Notes under the pieces: model-generated
What the model saw: only the letters and a program-made list of their open reading frames with translations
Databases searched by the model: none
Told to the model about the DNA's origin: nothing
In this document: positions 33,536 through 40,992 of the stretch, piece by piece
Position numbering within the stretch: position 1 is the first letter of the stretch
How the letters are laid out: each line of letters begins with the position of its first letter
Program-made: the position numbers and the translations under genes
NCBI GenBank assembly: GCA_015057505.1
Contig: SVEG01000015.1
Span: forward strand, 1 to 64,000
Source: Lachnospiraceae bacterium
GTDB lineage: Bacteria > Bacillota > Clostridia > Lachnospirales > Lachnospiraceae
Length of the DNA: 64,000 nucleotides
Reading direction: 5' to 3'

Positions 33536-33576
33536 GGTATGCTCCTTTTTTACATTTTGGTACCTTATATCAAAAT

Positions 33577-33606
33577 ATTATAACACAATTTTATGGTGAT
33601 TACCAT
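33577..33606 (-). promoter_or_regulatory. promoter with operator-like palindrome before the polygalacturonase gene
   Basis: TATAAT (33577-33582) with a poor -35 (TGGTAA, 33600-33605) after 17 bp. The -35 lies inside the palindrome ATGGT-GATT-ACCAT (33593-33606), of the T-G-G-T/A-C-C-A form bound by GntR-family regulators such as those of hexuronate genes. A weak -35 under an operator fits a regulated promoter. Confidence 0.55.
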
Positions 33607-33733
33607 TGTTTATAATATTCAAATTTCCAAAACAAGTAGTAATTAATTGCTCTTTTTTATATTCCTTCTTGACACCCGCCATGCGTTTTAGTACGCTCTT
33701 ATTATATAACCAAACCTTTTTAAGGAGTAAACA

Positions 33734-34522
33734 ATGAGTAACAATACCAAACTTTCCAAACTTAAAACCCGGCTGAAAGCCAAGGAAAATTCCTCAAATC
33801 CCATTGTTCGTTTTATAATAAAAACACTTCGTAAGATTAGCGATATCCTTCGCAAAACAAAGCGCTTTTTGACAAACAAAGAATACCGTTCCGTTGTTTG
33901 CATGCAGATATTCCGCCCCAAGGATGTACATCAAACCACCCAGTTAACATGTTTTAACAGATATCCTGAGATTTTTGCCGCTTGTAAGCAATATTTCCAA
34001 GATATCGGCAAAAGCAACATTAGAATTCTTTCCTTCGGATGCTGCACGGGCGAAGAGGTTGTCACCCTGCGCGAATATTTTCCCGAAGCAGAAATTGTCG
34101 GTGCCGAGATTAATAAATACAGTCTGGATATATGTCGCAAACGTAAGCTCGACGAGAAAATAACTTTTATAGAATCCTCACATAAGAACATTACTGCACA
34201 CGGACCATATGATGCCGTATTCTGCATGGCCGTATTACAACGCACACCACATGTAATCGAGAAAAAGAACATAACCGATTTAAGCAAAATATATCCGTTT
34301 GAAAAATTTGAGAAACAGATTGACGAGCTGGACTCCTATGTAAAAAAAGACGGATTGCTTGTAGTACATATCACGCAGTATGATTTAGGTGATGCGGACA
34401 TTGCTTCAAAGTATGAAGCTTACGGTGATTACGGGTATAGTTGCGGTTTATTTGATAAAAATAATAAGCTCGTTGGAATCAATGAGAAGCGGAATAGTAT
34501 TTTTGTGAAGAAAAATGCATAG
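33734..34522 (+). CDS. SAM-dependent methyltransferase
   Basis: 262 residues. A very basic N-terminal stretch (1-50) is followed by a class I Rossmann methyltransferase. Motif I is I-L-S-F-G-C-C-T-G-E-E near 96-106, an acidic residue (V-G-A-E-I near 120) would bind the ribose, and A-V-F-C-M-A-V-L-Q near 155-163 is motif IV. The C-T-G-E-E form resembles the CheR fold, but CheR-specific regions are missing. Substrate unknown. AAGGAG before the ATG; TTGACA at 33669-33674 is a possible -35. Confidence 0.72.
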   Translation: MSNNTKLSKLKTRLKAKENSSNPIVRFIIKTLRKISDILRKTKRFLTNKEYRSVVCMQIFRPKDVHQTTQLTCFNRYPEIFAACKQYFQDIGKSNIRILSFGCCTGEEVVTLREYFPEAEIVGAEINKYSLDICRKRKLDEKITFIESSHKNITAHGPYDAVFCMAVLQRTPHVIEKKNITDLSKIYPFEKFEKQIDELDSYVKKDGLLVVHITQYDLGDADIASKYEAYGDYGYSCGLFDKNNKLVGINEKRNSIFVKKNA

Positions 34523-34535
34523 GAGAGAAAGTATT

Positions 34536-35132
34536 ATGACAAAAGTATTTTTTGTAAGACACGCACAACCACTGCATGCGCACAATGATGACAGAACAAG
34601 ACCTCTTACAGATGAAGGAGTTAAAGATACCTTCATTGTTCTTGATACATTAAAAGATAAAAAAATTGATGTTTTCTATTGCAGCCCTTATAAGCGTAGC
34701 ATGGACACAATAAAAGAAACTGCTGAATATTACCATAAGGAAATTCAGACAGATGAGCGTTTGCGAGAGCGTGAAAAAGGCGCAAACGGAAATAATCACG
34801 GAATGTTCCAAAAAAGATGGGAAGACCATGAATACCATGAAGAAGGTGGCGAATCTATTAGAATGGTTCAAAGCCGTAATATTGAAGCGCTCAAAGAAAT
34901 ATTAGAAAACAACCAGGGGAAAAATATAGTTATTGGCACGCATGGTACAGCATTGAGTTCAATTATGAATTATTACAATCCGGACTTTGGATGTAATGAC
35001 TTTTTGCGTATTATTGATTGGATGCCATACATTGTGGAGTTGGATTTTGAAGGCCAGGTGTTAGTTAATGTCAAAGAACAGGCGTATATAGAAAAAGAGT
35101 TTAAAGGAAATAACAGAGCGGATAAAAAGTAA
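34536..35132 (+). CDS. histidine phosphatase superfamily protein
   Basis: 198 residues. V-R-H-A-Q at residues 6-10 carries the catalytic histidine, C-S-P-Y-K-R-S near 49-55 the phosphate-binding arginine, and G-T-H-G-T-A near 137 the second histidine. It is related to cofactor-dependent phosphoglycerate mutase and broad phosphatases; the substrate is not predictable. ATG 34536 is selected (GGAGA 10 nt upstream); an earlier ATG at 34515 overlaps the preceding gene. Confidence 0.85.
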   Translation: MTKVFFVRHAQPLHAHNDDRTRPLTDEGVKDTFIVLDTLKDKKIDVFYCSPYKRSMDTIKETAEYYHKEIQTDERLREREKGANGNNHGMFQKRWEDHEYHEEGGESIRMVQSRNIEALKEILENNQGKNIVIGTHGTALSSIMNYYNPDFGCNDFLRIIDWMPYIVELDFEGQVLVNVKEQAYIEKEFKGNNRADKK

Positions 35133-35300
35133 TTGCTCTTAGTCCATTTTACTCAACTCTACCCGCTCTGCCATAACTCTTATTTTAGATACATCGCATC
35201 ATATTTTGAAAGAAGATAAACACAATATTGATTCATACTAACTCCCTCTCGCTGTGAATGTTCTGCTAAGGCCCTATGAAGGCATCCCCACTCCCCCACT
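35133..35300. other. noncoding stretch with sequence related to the giant palindromes
   Basis: ACTCTACCCGCTCTGCCATA near 35155-35175 matches the outer arm of palindrome copy 1 (ACTCTACCCGTCTGCCATA near 12379) but for one inserted base, and TGCTCTT at 35134 is the start of copy 2. No opposite arm lies nearby, so it may be a one-armed relic. Otherwise nothing is recognised. Confidence 0.35.
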
Positions 35301-35304
35301 GGTT

Positions 35305-35334
35305 GAACTCCCTAAAACACACAGTTATTGAATT
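35305..35334 (+). repeat. direct repeat, left boundary of the accessory cassette
   Basis: 30 bp matching 39309-39338 in the same orientation; 17 bp (CCTAAAACACACAGTTA, 35311-35327) are identical. The -35 box of the next gene overlaps its end. Confidence 0.75.
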
Positions 35335-35356
35335 CCCACCAAAAGCACGCTATGAT
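35328..35356 (+). promoter_or_regulatory. sigma-A promoter of the XRE-TPR gene
   Basis: TTGAAT (35328-35333), 17 bp, TATGAT (35351-35356). Confidence 0.65.
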
Positions 35357-35397
35357 ACAACTGTCAGCTGATAGAATAATTACGGAGGATTTCAACT

Positions 35398-36417
35398 ATG
35401 GATTTAAATTTAGGAAGTGTCATAAAACGATTGCGTACGGAGCACCAGATAACCCAAGAAGAATTAGCGGAGTATTTAGGAATCTCGTTTCAGGCGGTAA
35501 GCAAATGGGAAACAGGAATCACATTGCCGGACATTACGCTGTTACCGAAACTGGCAGCATTCTTCGGTGTCAGAATCGATGAATTATTTTCCGTCAATCA
35601 TGAAGACGAGTTAGATCGAATTGACATCATGTTACAGCGCGAAGCCATGACGGACCAGAATTATTCCTATGCAAAGCGCATTTTAGATGGGATTTTACGA
35701 GAAAATCCGGAGGATGTGGGTGCCCTTAAGCGGTACGCTAATGTGTACTTAGCAAAGACAAATACGGATTTGCTGGCTGCAGGACGAATGCTTGAAAAAG
35801 CAATGGAACTCAGCCCGTTAGATGAGGAAATTTACTCTTTATATCGTGGTGTACGTGGCGGCAGTGAATACAAGCAACATAGTGATAATGACTGGTTTAT
35901 CCGTGTATGCGAACCTTATGCGAGGAAATATCCGCAGAACTGCAGATTGTATCGGATGCTGATTGAAGCAATGATTAGCAAAAAGTATTTTAAAAGAGCC
36001 GAAGAACTGCTTGATGTGGTTCAGTTTGAAGGTGAAGACAAGTATATGAAGGAAGTTCTTCTCGGAGATATTGCTCTTACAAAAGGGGATATAGAGACAG
36101 CAAAAGAAATCTGGTGCACCATTCCAAAATCAGATTGGCTGGGACAGTATGAGGTGGGTGAACGCTTTAACCGCCTCAACGAATATGAGAAAGCCATTGA
36201 ATGCTTCAATAATGCGTACGAAGCACAGGCAGTACCACATAAGATGGATATGATGTACTCGTTAGCGTTTTTGTATAAAAAACTTGGACGTTTTGCAGAA
36301 GCCAAGAAGGAATGGGAGCTTATTATCGAAACCTTGCTTTCAGAATACGAAACGCCGGAAGACGATAATGATATTGAGTGGGCTAAGCGTGAAATTACAC
36401 AATTGAAGCAGTTATGA
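35398..36417 (+). CDS. XRE-family regulator with TPR-like C-terminus
   Basis: 339 residues. Residues 4-62 are a helix-turn-helix of the XRE/cro type (Q-E-E-L-A-E-Y-L-G-I-S-F-Q-A-V-S-K-W-E). The rest is about seven helical pairs of the tetratricopeptide kind (for example Y-E-K-A-I-E-C-F-N-N-A near 260). Such proteins often sense a peptide or small ligand through the TPR part. It is the first gene inside the repeat-bounded cassette and may control the PL22 gene. GGAGG before the ATG. Confidence 0.85.
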   Translation: MDLNLGSVIKRLRTEHQITQEELAEYLGISFQAVSKWETGITLPDITLLPKLAAFFGVRIDELFSVNHEDELDRIDIMLQREAMTDQNYSYAKRILDGILRENPEDVGALKRYANVYLAKTNTDLLAAGRMLEKAMELSPLDEEIYSLYRGVRGGSEYKQHSDNDWFIRVCEPYARKYPQNCRLYRMLIEAMISKKYFKRAEELLDVVQFEGEDKYMKEVLLGDIALTKGDIETAKEIWCTIPKSDWLGQYEVGERFNRLNEYEKAIECFNNAYEAQAVPHKMDMMYSLAFLYKKLGRFAEAKKEWELIIETLLSEYETPEDDNDIEWAKREITQLKQL

Positions 36418-36438
36418 TTTCAAAATAGTCTGCCAAAA

Positions 36439-36482
36439 AACGCCCCCAATTGTTAGACCAAAATCTAACGATTGAAGGCGTT
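36439..36482. terminator. terminator between the XRE-TPR and PL22 genes
   Basis: 19-nt arms (36439-36457 with 36464-36482, few mismatches; GTTAGA at the apex) are followed on the minus strand by TTTTTT. It mainly serves the PL22 gene. Confidence 0.85.
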
Positions 36483-36490
36483 CACATTTC

Positions 36491-37663
36491 CTATTTCTTT
36501 TTATATTTTTTCAAGTCAAGCATCGGCAAATCTTCAAATTTCTCAGGAATATCAACCATGTATATCTGGCAATAACCGGTACAGGTGCTATTATAAACAA
36601 CATGTTTCTCGTCACGGGTCATGCGAGGGTGAGGATGATGACTTCCGAAGAAGAAATCTCCGTCATGCATACAGATGATTCTGGGCCCCTCGAAGCTCTT
36701 GCCATTGTACTTAAAAGCCTTGATAGTCTTACCCGAATCGCCTACGACCAGATTGAAACCGACAGAATGGATGTGGTCAGGAGTAGGCATCGGCGCACCC
36801 CAGGTAGCTTCCATACGATTTTCACCCTTGTAATCCTCGAATCCGAAAAACGACTCTTCCTGTCCGGCCGTGCGATGATGAACCTGATAGCCGATATTAA
36901 TACCGTCTTCAAACCAGTACTCGTGACCAACCATTTCACCATCAGTCTCTCGCTCACGTATTTTTGTAGCCTTGCCGGTATCTAAATCCAGAACCCATAT
37001 GCGGTGGTCAACCAACTGCCAAGGACCTTCATGGCAAAATGAGATTAGGTTGCCCTTGGTCGGAGACGGATTAACATGACCCACCCAACAATACTCCTGC
37101 CATACAGTATCTGCAACTCCGGTTTCCAGATTCACACGAACGATACGGCAGTCCGGTTTTGCCTCAAATATATCGTTGAAGCCTATGTAACCTGCACTCA
37201 AATTTGCCTGAATGCGGTCACTGGTATCCTCGGTCAGTGAAAGAACAACTGCCTTGCCATCACCGGTAGGTCTGGCACCGCCGACATTAAAACCCTTGGG
37301 CGCAACATACAAAAGACGCGATTCCAATGTTTCAAGGTTCAGTGCAAAAATACTATCGCCTTTTTCGTAATAGATCTCATTGTATCTCTTGTTAACGAAC
37401 AGAGGACTTCTGATATCAACACCGGGCTGAAAGTCAGTCAACTGATTGATTTCACCAGACTCTATCTCAATACTGAAGATGTTGGTAGCATTATCTCGGT
37501 CAGACTTAAACAGCATTCTTCTGTCATTGTCAAACCAACCGTCATCAGTGAAATACGGGTGCGTACTGTTACACTTGTAATTGGTCAATTGATGGACCGT
37601 AGCACCTGTGGTACGATCGGTAAAGGTGGTCTTTTCTGATGCAAAAGTTTTATAGCTTTTCAT
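36491..37663 (-). CDS. ogl: oligogalacturonate lyase family protein (PL22)
   Basis: 390 residues forming a seven-bladed beta-propeller without signal peptide. PL22 features are visible: F-C-H-E-G-P-W near 205, H-I-H-S-V-G-F-N near 280, H-P-H-P-R near 343, and Y-C-Q-I-Y near 363; His and Gln residues of these types bind the Mn ion in known enzymes. It splits unsaturated digalacturonate to monomers in the cytoplasm, upstream of the ketodeoxyuronate pathway. The ATG at 37663 is used because GGAGG lies 5 nt upstream, within an in-frame extension to 37675. A palindromic operator abuts its -35. Confidence 0.88.
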   Translation of the reverse strand: MKSYKTFASEKTTFTDRTTGATVHQLTNYKCNSTHPYFTDDGWFDNDRRMLFKSDRDNATNIFSIEIESGEINQLTDFQPGVDIRSPLFVNKRYNEIYYEKGDSIFALNLETLESRLLYVAPKGFNVGGARPTGDGKAVVLSLTEDTSDRIQANLSAGYIGFNDIFEAKPDCRIVRVNLETGVADTVWQEYCWVGHVNPSPTKGNLISFCHEGPWQLVDHRIWVLDLDTGKATKIRERETDGEMVGHEYWFEDGINIGYQVHHRTAGQEESFFGFEDYKGENRMEATWGAPMPTPDHIHSVGFNLVVGDSGKTIKAFKYNGKSFEGPRIICMHDGDFFFGSHHPHPRMTRDEKHVVYNSTCTGYCQIYMVDIPEKFEDLPMLDLKKYKKK

Positions 37664-37687
37664 AAAATCCTCCATTCTGTGAATATT

Positions 37688-37736
37688 ATCATACTCTTAA
37701 ATCCACAGTTAACAACTTGGTCATTCTGACCAAGTT
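37688..37736 (-). promoter_or_regulatory. promoter and operator of the PL22 gene
   Basis: TTGTTA (37710-37715), 16 bp, TATGAT (37688-37693) on the minus strand. The palindrome AACTTGGTC-AGAAT-GACCAAGTT (37714-37736) touches the -35. TTGGTCA/TGACCA half-sites also recur in the end of the neighbouring gene (37930-37990). Confidence 0.6.
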
Positions 37737-37748
37737 GCCGACCATGAT

Positions 37749-39128
37749 TTAAGAATAATATTTTTGCTTCTTACTCTTCGGTTTTTCCGGCTCAGTTCTT
37801 TTTAATTTACCAGTTAAAAGCATTTTATCCAAATAATGTCTTCTAAAATATGAACGTTCCAAATTAAACTGCTGCATTATTTCACTTGCTGATTTTGGTT
37901 CCTTGCAAAACACTATAATTTGCTCCATAATATCTTGGTCATTATCATGGTCACTTTCTTGGTCACTCTGACCATGATGCTGACCATCATCTCTCAACAA
38001 CGCCAAATACCTATCACAAGCCTTACACAGAACCATGATTCCCGACTCATTTATCTCGTACTCCGGCAAAGGACCATCATACAAGCCACAAGCTTCTTTA
38101 ATCTTCTCAAACCCTCTTCCCCAAGCTTCAATCATACCGCTTTTAAAGAAAATATTTGCCAGTTTCGGATTGTATGGCTTAGAGGAATGCTTCATAAACA
38201 ACTTGTCCGTAGAATCCAGGTTCGGCGGCATTTCGCCATCGTTCCAAATGTAAATCTTATCCTCATAAACGCTAATCTGAATAGGATTGCAGCTGCTATA
38301 ATCCTTATGCACAATTGCATTCAACAAAATTTCACGAAAAGCATCCTTATGGAACATAAACTGCTCCACTCTTTGGATTCCCTCATAAGCAATGAGTGCT
38401 TTCATATATTTTGTATAGACCAAATCGACAGTCTTATCTACCTGTTCAATTAATGGTCCATGCACTTCATCCTGATATACCAAATCTGAATCTGACTTGC
38501 CAAAATAACCAATTTTTATATAGGAACCGGTTACCCACTTCTCCGGATCCTTATAGAATGCCAACATGGCCGCTTTTATCAAATATCCATCTTCATCAAT
38601 AAGGTGCAGGTTATCCATTAAAATAGTATCTTCAACGCTTACTTCTTCATTGGTCAATCTACCTCTTTTTACTGCCTTTTCTTTAAACAGTTGTATCGCA
38701 TCCTGCTTCAAATCTGCTACAGACAGTTTTGGTAGCGGAACACCATCCCATGTTCTTCCCTGCGTTTTTAACAATGCTCTCTCCAATTCCTTTCCGGTAA
38801 TTTCGCGCATGGTACTTCCGGAACGATAATAATATTTTCCACGGAAACTGATTAAAGAAGGATATTTATCAACGACAATCTGCAAATATTCCAGTTCACC
38901 TTCATATAAAAGGTTCACATCTGCAATGATACCCATTGTATCTGTAATTTTATTAGGAATTCTCTCTAATAAATCCTTTGCGTTAACTATCCCGACAACA
39001 TTACCATCGTCATCAGTACCTATGTATAATATTCCACCATACGCATTTGCATATCCACAAATCCATTTTAAATACTCGTCCTGCCAAGACTCTTTCCATT
39101 CCACAGATTGATTTTCCCTTTCCTTCAT
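37749..39128 (-). CDS. AlbA_2/Schlafen-type ATP-binding regulator
   Basis: 459 residues from the ATG at 39128. An AlbA_2 DNA-binding fold (V-E-W-K-E-S-W near 8 and G-G-I-L-Y-I-G-T-D-D near 29) is followed by a middle region, an HATPase-like C-terminal part (R-E-I-L-L-N-A-I-V-H-K-D-Y near 268; G-R-G-F near 345), a low-complexity D/Q/H/S stretch near 400 and a winged helix ending K-Q-K-Y. These proteins are common single-component regulators in Firmicutes. The frame is open to an ATG at 39161, but that one lies in a 19-bp palindrome that is probably its operator. It may regulate the adjacent PL22 gene; this is inference. Confidence 0.8.
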   Translation of the reverse strand: MKERENQSVEWKESWQDEYLKWICGYANAYGGILYIGTDDDGNVVGIVNAKDLLERIPNKITDTMGIIADVNLLYEGELEYLQIVVDKYPSLISFRGKYYYRSGSTMREITGKELERALLKTQGRTWDGVPLPKLSVADLKQDAIQLFKEKAVKRGRLTNEEVSVEDTILMDNLHLIDEDGYLIKAAMLAFYKDPEKWVTGSYIKIGYFGKSDSDLVYQDEVHGPLIEQVDKTVDLVYTKYMKALIAYEGIQRVEQFMFHKDAFREILLNAIVHKDYSSCNPIQISVYEDKIYIWNDGEMPPNLDSTDKLFMKHSSKPYNPKLANIFFKSGMIEAWGRGFEKIKEACGLYDGPLPEYEINESGIMVLCKACDRYLALLRDDGQHHGQSDQESDHDNDQDIMEQIIVFCKEPKSASEIMQQFNLERSYFRRHYLDKMLLTGKLKRTEPEKPKSKKQKYYS

Positions 39129-39151
39129 TCTTTCACCAGCTTTCTTTATTT

Positions 39152-39170
39152 CTCGCACCATTGGTGCGAG
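39152..39170. promoter_or_regulatory. 19-bp palindromic operator candidate
   Basis: CTCGCACC-ATT-GGTGCGAG, perfect 8-bp arms, lies about 50 bp downstream of the -10 and just before the AlbA_2-type gene. Autoregulation is a reasonable guess. Confidence 0.55.
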
Positions 39171-39217
39171 ATTTCCTACCCTAAATACACTATTATTTTA
39201 CACATTTTTACAAATAT

Positions 39218-39246
39218 ATTATATAATGCCAAACAAATTTTCTCAA
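39218..39246 (-). promoter_or_regulatory. sigma-A promoter of the AlbA_2-type gene
   Basis: TTGAGA (39241-39246), 17 bp, TATAAT (39218-39223) on the minus strand. Confidence 0.7.
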
Positions 39247-39308
39247 CAAATTTTATACATAGTTTCTCTAATATTCCTTTTGCATACATCTTCTACTTCC
39301 TCTTTGGT

Positions 39309-39338
39309 GAACTTCCTAAAACACACAGTTAATAATTT
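39309..39338 (+). repeat. direct repeat, right boundary of the accessory cassette
   Basis: Counterpart of 35305-35334, same orientation, 4.0 kb apart, with the same 17-bp identical core at 39315-39331. Confidence 0.75.
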
Positions 39339-39382
39339 CAAATTGTTCCCCGACTTGAGGAATAATTTCAACACCTTAAAAA

Positions 39383-39625
39383 CTCAGTAAAACCGCTTAT
39401 TGCGGTCGCCGCTTACTCAGCTCGATTCCGCTTCGCGCCATCTCGCTGACGGGCTGTCGCCCTATAATAGTCCTGAGAGCAGTCCTGACACTCATCTTAT
39501 TGTCTCGCTCCGCTCACCAATAAGCCTCGTGTCATGCCTTCAAATAGCCAGAAACAATAAAAGGCACTGATATACAAGCAAGCTTGTAATCAGCACCTTT
39601 ATTATTTCTGACTGCTCTCAGTCCA
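39383..39625. other. multi-hairpin noncoding region ending in the guaA terminator
   Basis: No gene. Visible pairings: ACCGC/GCGGT around 39392-39406 inside a longer near-palindrome (39383-39420); GACAC...GTGTC with CTTATTG/CAATAAG inside (about 39487-39535); a 22-24-nt hairpin AATAAAAGG...CCTTTATT (39556-39603), which on the minus strand is followed by TTGTTT and ends guaA; and CTGAGAGCAGTC (near 39470) pairing with GACTGCTCTCAG (near 39609) to enclose the last two. Such nested pairing suggests a folded RNA or a repeat element. Confidence 0.55.
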
Positions 39626-39629
39626 TTTC

Positions 39630-40922
39630 CTACTCAAACTCTATCGTTGCCACGGGCTTCTTTGTCAACTCATAGCATACTCTGTTAACGCTCGGAACCT
39701 CTGCCGTGATTCTGTCAACAATCTTCTCTAAAATATCATAATCAATTCTCTCAATTGTAGCTGTCATCGCATCGATTGTGTTAACGGCACGGATTACTAC
39801 CATGTAGCCCATGCTTCTCTCGTGATTTCTTACGCCTACTGCCTTGAAATCCGGTACTACTGTGAAGTACTGCCATACCTTCTTATCGAGGCCTGCTTTT
39901 GCAAACTCTTCGCGAAGGATTGCATCTGCCTCGCGGAGTGCTTCGAGACGGTCGCGTGTGATTGCACCGAGGCAACGAACGCCGAGACCCGGACCCGGGA
40001 ACGGCTGACGGTATACCATCTCTGCGGGAAGGCCGAGTTCAACACCACATGCACGAACCTCATCTTTGAAAAGCTGAGCAAGGGGCTCAACGAGTTCGAA
40101 CTGAAGGTCTTCGGGAAGACCGCCTACGTTATGATGTGACTTAACAACCTTTGCTGTCTTAGTACCTGACTCGATGATATCGGGGTAGATTGTACCCTGT
40201 CCAAGGAAGTCGATACCTTCAAGCTTGCGTGCTTCTTCTTCGAATACACGGATAAATTCGCTACCGATGATTTTTCTCTTCTGCTCGGGATCTGCAACGT
40301 TCTCAAGCTTAGTGAGGAAACGCTCTGTAGCGTCAACATATACAAGGTTAGCATCGAGCTTGTTTCTGAAAATCTCTACAACGCTCTCTGATTCATTTTT
40401 TCTCATAAGACCATGGTTAACGTGCACGCATACGAGCTGCTTGCCGATAGCCTTGATTAAAAGTGCCGCAACTACTGATGAGTCAACACCGCCTGAAAGT
40501 GCCAAAAGTACTTTCTTGTCTCCTACCTGGCGGCGGATAATCTCTACCTGGTCCTCTATGAAATTCTTCATGTTCCAGTTAGCCTCTGCCTTACACTCGT
40601 CAAATACGAATGCCTTAATAGCAGCCTCGTCCGGCATGCTGTCATATTTAACAGCACACTTGGATGTAGGGTAGTCGATGGAAATCATCGGGATACCTGC
40701 TGTGTAAAGTTCATCAAGAACGTCAATTGTCACGCCGTCAACCACACGGTTCTCACCACCGTTTAAAATAACACCTTTTACATTGGGAAGTGCCTTAAGC
40801 TCCTCTGTCGTAATATCATGGGGCTGAATCTCTGTATAAACGCCCATATCACGAATCTGACGTGCGATTACGGTATTCTCTGTGCTTCCAAGGTCAAGAA
40901 TTACAATCATATCCTGTTTCAT
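39630..40922 (-). CDS. guaA: GMP synthase with degenerate glutaminase domain
   Basis: 430 residues; a normal GuaA has about 510-525. The ATP-pyrophosphatase domain is intact (L-L-A-L-S-G-G-V-D-S-S near 141-151) and the dimerisation domain is present (P-F-P-G-P-G-L near 315, ending K-P-V-A-T-I-E-F-E). The N-terminal class I amidotransferase part keeps only its first ~95 residues (I-L-D-L-G-S-T near 7; I-L-N-G-G-E near 53). Where G-I-C-Y-G with the catalytic Cys should stand it reads S-I-D-Y-P, and the later His-x-Glu segment is missing. It should aminate XMP with free ammonia, or with a separate glutaminase not found here. Downstream of cofE-like, 70-nt gap with a hairpin; AAGGAG before the ATG. 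Confidence 0.9.
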   Translation of the reverse strand: MKQDMIVILDLGSTENTVIARQIRDMGVYTEIQPHDITTEELKALPNVKGVILNGGENRVVDGVTIDVLDELYTAGIPMISIDYPTSKCAVKYDSMPDEAAIKAFVFDECKAEANWNMKNFIEDQVEIIRRQVGDKKVLLALSGGVDSSVVAALLIKAIGKQLVCVHVNHGLMRKNESESVVEIFRNKLDANLVYVDATERFLTKLENVADPEQKRKIIGSEFIRVFEEEARKLEGIDFLGQGTIYPDIIESGTKTAKVVKSHHNVGGLPEDLQFELVEPLAQLFKDEVRACGVELGLPAEMVYRQPFPGPGLGVRCLGAITRDRLEALREADAILREEFAKAGLDKKVWQYFTVVPDFKAVGVRNHERSMGYMVVIRAVNTIDAMTATIERIDYDILEKIVDRITAEVPSVNRVCYELTKKPVATIEFE

Positions 40923-40950
40923 CGTTTTTCTCCTTAAAATTAGAATTTAA

Positions 40951-40979
40951 GATAAGTCGATATTAAATACCGACTTATC
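40951..40979 (-). terminator. hairpin between the cofE-like gene and guaA
   Basis: GATAAGTCG with 11-nt loop and perfect complement; followed by TTAAATTCTAATTTT on the minus strand. A weak terminator or attenuator upstream of guaA. Confidence 0.55.
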
Positions 40980-40992
40980 CCGATTAATTATA

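Noticed and set aside
35132..39643. A second, outer direct repeat pair (35133-35162 and 39612-39643) as att sites at the guaA end
   Set aside because: Similarity is only partial with gaps, and the left copy also matches palindrome arms; the inner repeat is better supported. Kept only as a hint.
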